This document shows, piece by piece, positions 60,911 to 64,000 of a DNA stretch of 64,000 bases (position 1 is the stretch's first letter; each line of letters opens with the position of its first letter). The position numbers and the translations under genes were made by a program. Source of the stretch: Paenibacillus oleatilyticus (GTDB taxonomy: Bacteria > Bacillota > Bacilli > Paenibacillales > NBRC-103111); NCBI RefSeq assembly GCF_018998565.1, contig NZ_JAHNZO010000017.1:89806-153805 (forward strand). The letters are read 5' to 3'. The notes below the pieces were generated by a model that saw only the letters and a program-made list of their open reading frames with translations, ran no database searches and was not told where the DNA came from.

Positions 60911-60940
60911 AAAAAGACGGGCCCGCCGGCCCGTCTCTTC
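60911..60940 (-). terminator. Terminator of the SLH surface-protein gene
   Basis: AGACGGGCC pairs with GGCCCGTCT; on the minus strand TTTTT follows. Confidence 0.85.
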
Positions 60941-60946
60941 ATCTGT

Positions 60947-63900
60947 TTACCCATCGATGAATCCCGCTTGTAGCAGCATCCGGTAAATGAGCACCGCCGT
61001 TTCGGCACGAGTTAATGTCTTCTGCGGCCGCAGCTCATCTCCATACCCGTTCACCAATCCCGCATGAATGGCGGTCCGGATCGCGTCGCTTGCCCAGCCG
61101 CCAATCCGATCGCGGTCGGTGTAGACGGTGAGATCCGCTTGTCCTGCCCCATGGCTTGCCGCCGAATCGGCATCGGCCAGTCGCAGCGCCCGAACGAGAG
61201 TGACAATCGCCTCTTGCCGCGATACCTTGCGATCGGGCCCGAAGGTGCCGTCCCCGAAACCATCCATGATGCCGTAAGCTTTCACAGCCGCTACGGCCCC
61301 GCTGTACCAGCTCGTTTCGCTTACGTCCCTGAAACCCGCCTGATCTCCGGCTTTCGGAAGTCCCATCGCTCTTGCAAGCAATGCGGCGAGCTCGGCCCGG
61401 GTAATCTCCGCTTCAGGAGCGAATCGGCTTTCATCTACGCCATCGACAATCATCCGGCTGTTCATGCCGCCTATTTCAGCAGCCGCCCAGTGCCCTTGAA
61501 TATCCGTTAAATTGGACATTTTGGATACCGGTACGTAAGCGCTGTTCGTGAGACTGTGGATAACGGCAGCCTGCTGCCCGTTTACTTTGGTAAATTTCGT
61601 CGGCACCGGACGCGCACCAAGCTTCCCGTCCCACACGACGACCGTAGAGGCCTTGCCGGTAAAGTCCTTAGGCAGGTAAAAGACTCTTTCCACATAACGG
61701 CTGAAGCTGGATATCTCGCGTTTCTTACCGTTGCGCGCCACTTGAACCGTAAACTGAACTGGGTCAGCGGCCAATTGGAAGCCGCCCTTATTCGCCGCAT
61801 CCTGCAGTCCCGATATCGCTTTGCCCTTGTCAAGCTCGATCGTCAACTGAGCTTCCGCGTCGTTCGTCCAATCGGGCTCCTGACGCGTCAACTCAGCCAG
61901 AGGCAGGCGATATTGGCCCTGCCGGGTTTTCAAAGTAAGGGCATCCGCCTTCTCGGCGAGGAGGGAAACAGCTTTACCGGGAAGCCGCAGCGTCACTTTA
62001 CCCGCCTCATCCTCAATTGAAATCGCCAGATTCGTTTTAGCCGCAGCGGATAGCGAATCAAGCACCTTCTTTAGCGTATTAGCGTCCAGTACAGCCTCGA
62101 CAGACTTCGCTCCATTGGCATCGACTTGAAGTGTGGCAATCCCGGACACCTTTTGATTATTGATCCAAATCGCCAGCGAATTGCTTGGTGCCGGCTGGCT
62201 CGGTGGGTTTGCCTCACTCGAAGGGCTCGTAGAGCTTGAGCCTGAATCGGAACCGGAGTCGGAGCCACCCGAACCGGAGTCCGTGCTTGCCGCCAATCGA
62301 ATCACGCTAAGCGTATACGTTTTAACGGAGCCGTTCTGCGCTTTGACCTTGACCTCGAATGTGTTTTTCCCCGTCACAAGGGAATATTCGTTGGTCATCC
62401 CATTGCCGGTTACCTGCAATCCGTTCACATAAACGGCAGAATACACATCCGAAGGGGTTAGCGTCATTTTCAAACCATACACCGCATGACTGACATCTAC
62501 CGTATAATTCGCGATCCCCGGGTTAAAATCGAACTTCACCGTCCCGCCTAAGCCTGTGAGCTGCCAGCTGCCCAAATCCGCATTGCCGCTCATAGGAACG
62601 ATGTTCTTCACCTCGATCAAGCTGACGTTCGCATTGCCGGCCGTATCCGCCACATAGACCGAATACATCCCGTTTTCTTGTACCGTAAAACGGTGGTCCG
62701 TGATTTCCGTGCCTTGCTTGTCAAAATACGAGACGGCACGGCTTCCTGCCGCCCATTTGATCGAAGATACGCGATTAAACTGGCCGTATACCGACGCCGA
62801 TACGGTAACGGTCACGCTCCCGAAGGTTGGAGCGACAGGGTCCGCTTGCAGCTTGATATTCGGCGGCTGGTCGTACGTAAACTTAATGCTTACGGTTTGG
62901 TCTAGTGCTAGACCGCTTGCTTCATCCTTGGCGAAATAAGTCACGTTCTCTGCCGCCGTATTGCTAACCGCAAAGGTAACCAGCCCGTCCTGATCGGTTA
63001 ACCCGTAAACATGATCGATAACGGATCGGCCGCCCGTGGCTTGAAGCATCACCCGTTTTCCGGCGAGCGGATGATCGTAGTCGTCCTTGAGCTTCACGAA
63101 TATGGATGCTTTGCTATGGCCATCCGCTCGTACGACGAGATCGCTCGCGGCCACCGTTGAGCGGGATACGCTCACCTGACCAGGAAGAAGCTGAACGCTC
63201 GCGGTCTGTGCAATCGCGACGCCGCCGACCGTCGCGCTAATCGTCGCGGTCCCCACCGTTGTCGGGGCTGTCAGCGTCGCTGTGTAGGTGCCATTTTGGT
63301 TGTCCGTTACAGCGCCAACCGTCCCTAACGTCGACGTGATCGAGACCGCCGCGCCTCCGCTCGTCAAGGCATGGCCCTGCGCGTCCTTCAGCTTCACGCT
63401 GATCGTCGTCTGGCTCGTTCCGTCCGCAGTCAAGGAACTGCTGCCCGCTTCTACCGTGCTCGTCGCTGCCGACGGCACTCCCGGCACGAACTGAACGCTG
63501 GCCGTTGAGGCTATCGCACTGCCGCCGACGGTCGCGGTAATCGTCGCGGTCCCCACCGTTGTCGGAGCCGTCAACGTCGCCGTGTAGGTGCCATCTTGCT
63601 TATCCGTCACAGCGCTAACTGTCCCTAACGTCGACGTGATCGCAACCGCCGCGCCTCCGCTCGTCAAGGCATGGCCCTGTGCGTCCTTCAGCTTCACGCT
63701 AATCGTCGTCTGGCTCGTTCCGTCCGCCGCAAGGGAAGCTTTCCCCGCTGCAACTGTGCTCGTCGCTGCCGATGGCGCTCCCGGCACGAACTGGACGCTT
63801 GCCGTCGACGCTATCGCACTGCCGCCAACCGTCGCGCTGATCGTCGCGGTGCCTACCGTTATCGGAGCCGTCAACGTCGCCGTGTAGGTGCCATCTTGCT

Positions 63901-64000
63901 TATCCGTCACAGCGCTAACTGTCCCTAACGTCGACGTGATCGCAACCGCCGCGCCTCCGCTCGTCAAGGCATGGCCCTGTGCGTCCTTCAGCTTCACGCT
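60947..64000 (-). CDS. S-layer-homology surface protein with Ig-like repeats (5' end beyond window)
   Basis: The frame is open to the window edge, so the start and signal peptide are missing; 1017 residues are visible. From N to C: three to four invasin/Big_1-type Ig-like repeats of 100 residues (motif VKLKDAQGHALTSGGAAV...GTYTATLTAP), a further Ig-like domain, a cadherin-like beta-sandwich (about residues 500-575, NEYSLVTGKNTFEVKVKAQNGSVKTYTLSVI), a Ser/Gly linker and three SLH domains at the end (DIQGHWAAAEIGGM..., SWYSGAVAAVKAYGIMDGFGDGTFGPDRKVSRQEA..., GWASDAIRTAIHAGLVNGYGDELRPQKTLTRAETA). SLH domains anchor it to pyruvylated wall polymer. It likely acts as a surface adhesin or structural protein. 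Confidence 0.9.
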   Translation of the reverse strand, partial: SVKLKDAQGHALTSGGAAVAITSTLGTVSAVTDKQDGTYTATLTAPITVGTATISATVGGSAIASTASVQFVPGAPSAATSTVAAGKASLAADGTSQTTISVKLKDAQGHALTSGGAAVAITSTLGTVSAVTDKQDGTYTATLTAPTTVGTATITATVGGSAIASTASVQFVPGVPSAATSTVEAGSSSLTADGTSQTTISVKLKDAQGHALTSGGAAVSITSTLGTVGAVTDNQNGTYTATLTAPTTVGTATISATVGGVAIAQTASVQLLPGQVSVSRSTVAASDLVVRADGHSKASIFVKLKDDYDHPLAGKRVMLQATGGRSVIDHVYGLTDQDGLVTFAVSNTAAENVTYFAKDEASGLALDQTVSIKFTYDQPPNIKLQADPVAPTFGSVTVTVSASVYGQFNRVSSIKWAAGSRAVSYFDKQGTEITDHRFTVQENGMYSVYVADTAGNANVSLIEVKNIVPMSGNADLGSWQLTGLGGTVKFDFNPGIANYTVDVSHAVYGLKMTLTPSDVYSAVYVNGLQVTGNGMTNEYSLVTGKNTFEVKVKAQNGSVKTYTLSVIRLAASTDSGSGGSDSGSDSGSSSTSPSSEANPPSQPAPSNSLAIWINNQKVSGIATLQVDANGAKSVEAVLDANTLKKVLDSLSAAAKTNLAISIEDEAGKVTLRLPGKAVSLLAEKADALTLKTRQGQYRLPLAELTRQEPDWTNDAEAQLTIELDKGKAISGLQDAANKGGFQLAADPVQFTVQVARNGKKREISSFSRYVERVFYLPKDFTGKASTVVVWDGKLGARPVPTKFTKVNGQQAAVIHSLTNSAYVPVSKMSNLTDIQGHWAAAEIGGMNSRMIVDGVDESRFAPEAEITRAELAALLARAMGLPKAGDQAGFRDVSETSWYSGAVAAVKAYGIMDGFGDGTFGPDRKVSRQEAIVTLVRALRLADADSAASHGAGQADLTVYTDRDRIGGWASDAIRTAIHAGLVNGYGDELRPQKTLTRAETAVLIYRMLLQAGFIDG
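63190..64000 (-). repeat. 300-bp tandem repeats encoding Ig-like domains
   Basis: Near-identical units with an exact 300-bp period: for example the 60 bases from 63601 and from 63901 are identical, and 63361, 63661 and 63961 differ by only one base over 40. The repeat continues past the window edge. This level of DNA identity implies recent duplication or gene conversion. Confidence 0.9.

Noticed and set aside
63190..64000. CRISPR or satellite array
   Set aside because: The 300-bp units are in frame and encode Ig-like domains, so they are coding repeats.

Overview
The window looks like chromosome from a Gram-positive, low-to-mid G+C Firmicute, most likely Paenibacillaceae. This is inferred from strong AGGAGG-type ribosome binding sites, Bacillus-type Fur boxes (TGATAATNATTATCA), an S-layer-homology surface protein, a ydaO-type c-di-AMP riboswitch, an Mhq-type quinone detoxification set and many one-component regulators. 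No rRNA, tRNA, CRISPR array, insertion sequence or prophage was seen. Two stretches (about 0.1-5.6 kb and 41.4-46.4 kb) look more A+T-rich than the rest by eye.

Layout. 0-10.3 kb: metal acquisition. A Fur-boxed nikABCDE-type metal/metallophore ABC importer is followed by an orphan antitoxin-like gene, an AraC regulator and a second Fur-boxed siderophore importer without its own ATPase. 10.3-21.5 kb: small regulators, a deleted duplicate of a macrolide-type glycosyltransferase next to the intact gene, a 43-codon membrane peptide gene with its own promoter and terminator, ilvE with a divergent LysR gene, two MDR oxidoreductases separated by a seven-member DnaA-box cluster and an MmyB-type regulator, a LysE exporter and a short hybrid-cluster protein.

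21.7-36.2 kb: the most distinctive locus. On the minus strand lie an ABC sugar importer (binding protein plus two permeases, no ATPase), three FrlC-type epimerase paralogs, two FrlB-type SIS deglycase paralogs, a FrlD-type PfkB kinase, a HAD phosphatase with an apparent ATT start, a HutC/FrlR-type GntR regulator, a PfkA paralog with GGNGS in place of GGDGS, and an NhaC antiporter. Seven exact copies of TGGTATATACCA occur in this region, most at promoters or just before starts, so the locus reads as one GntR-controlled regulon for an Amadori-type (fructosamine-like) sugar-amine. 36.3-41.4 kb: MhqP/MhqO/MhqD/MhqN-type quinone and electrophile defence, rpiA and an LLM monooxygenase. 41.6-46.4 kb: small secreted/unknown proteins, an ECF sigma/anti-sigma pair and two nucleotidyltransferases, one an ANT(6)-type aminoglycoside enzyme. 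46.5-56.1 kb: a MocR/EamA divergent pair, a KamA-family radical SAM enzyme behind a c-di-AMP riboswitch, a MarR-ABC-MFS efflux operon with paired palindromic operators, an MBL hydrolase and a SnoaL-like lipoprotein. 56.1-64 kb: a 1552-residue pseudokinase-AAA-GAF-LuxR regulator and the 3' part of an S-layer protein with 300-bp, nearly identical Ig-like repeats, cut by the window edge.
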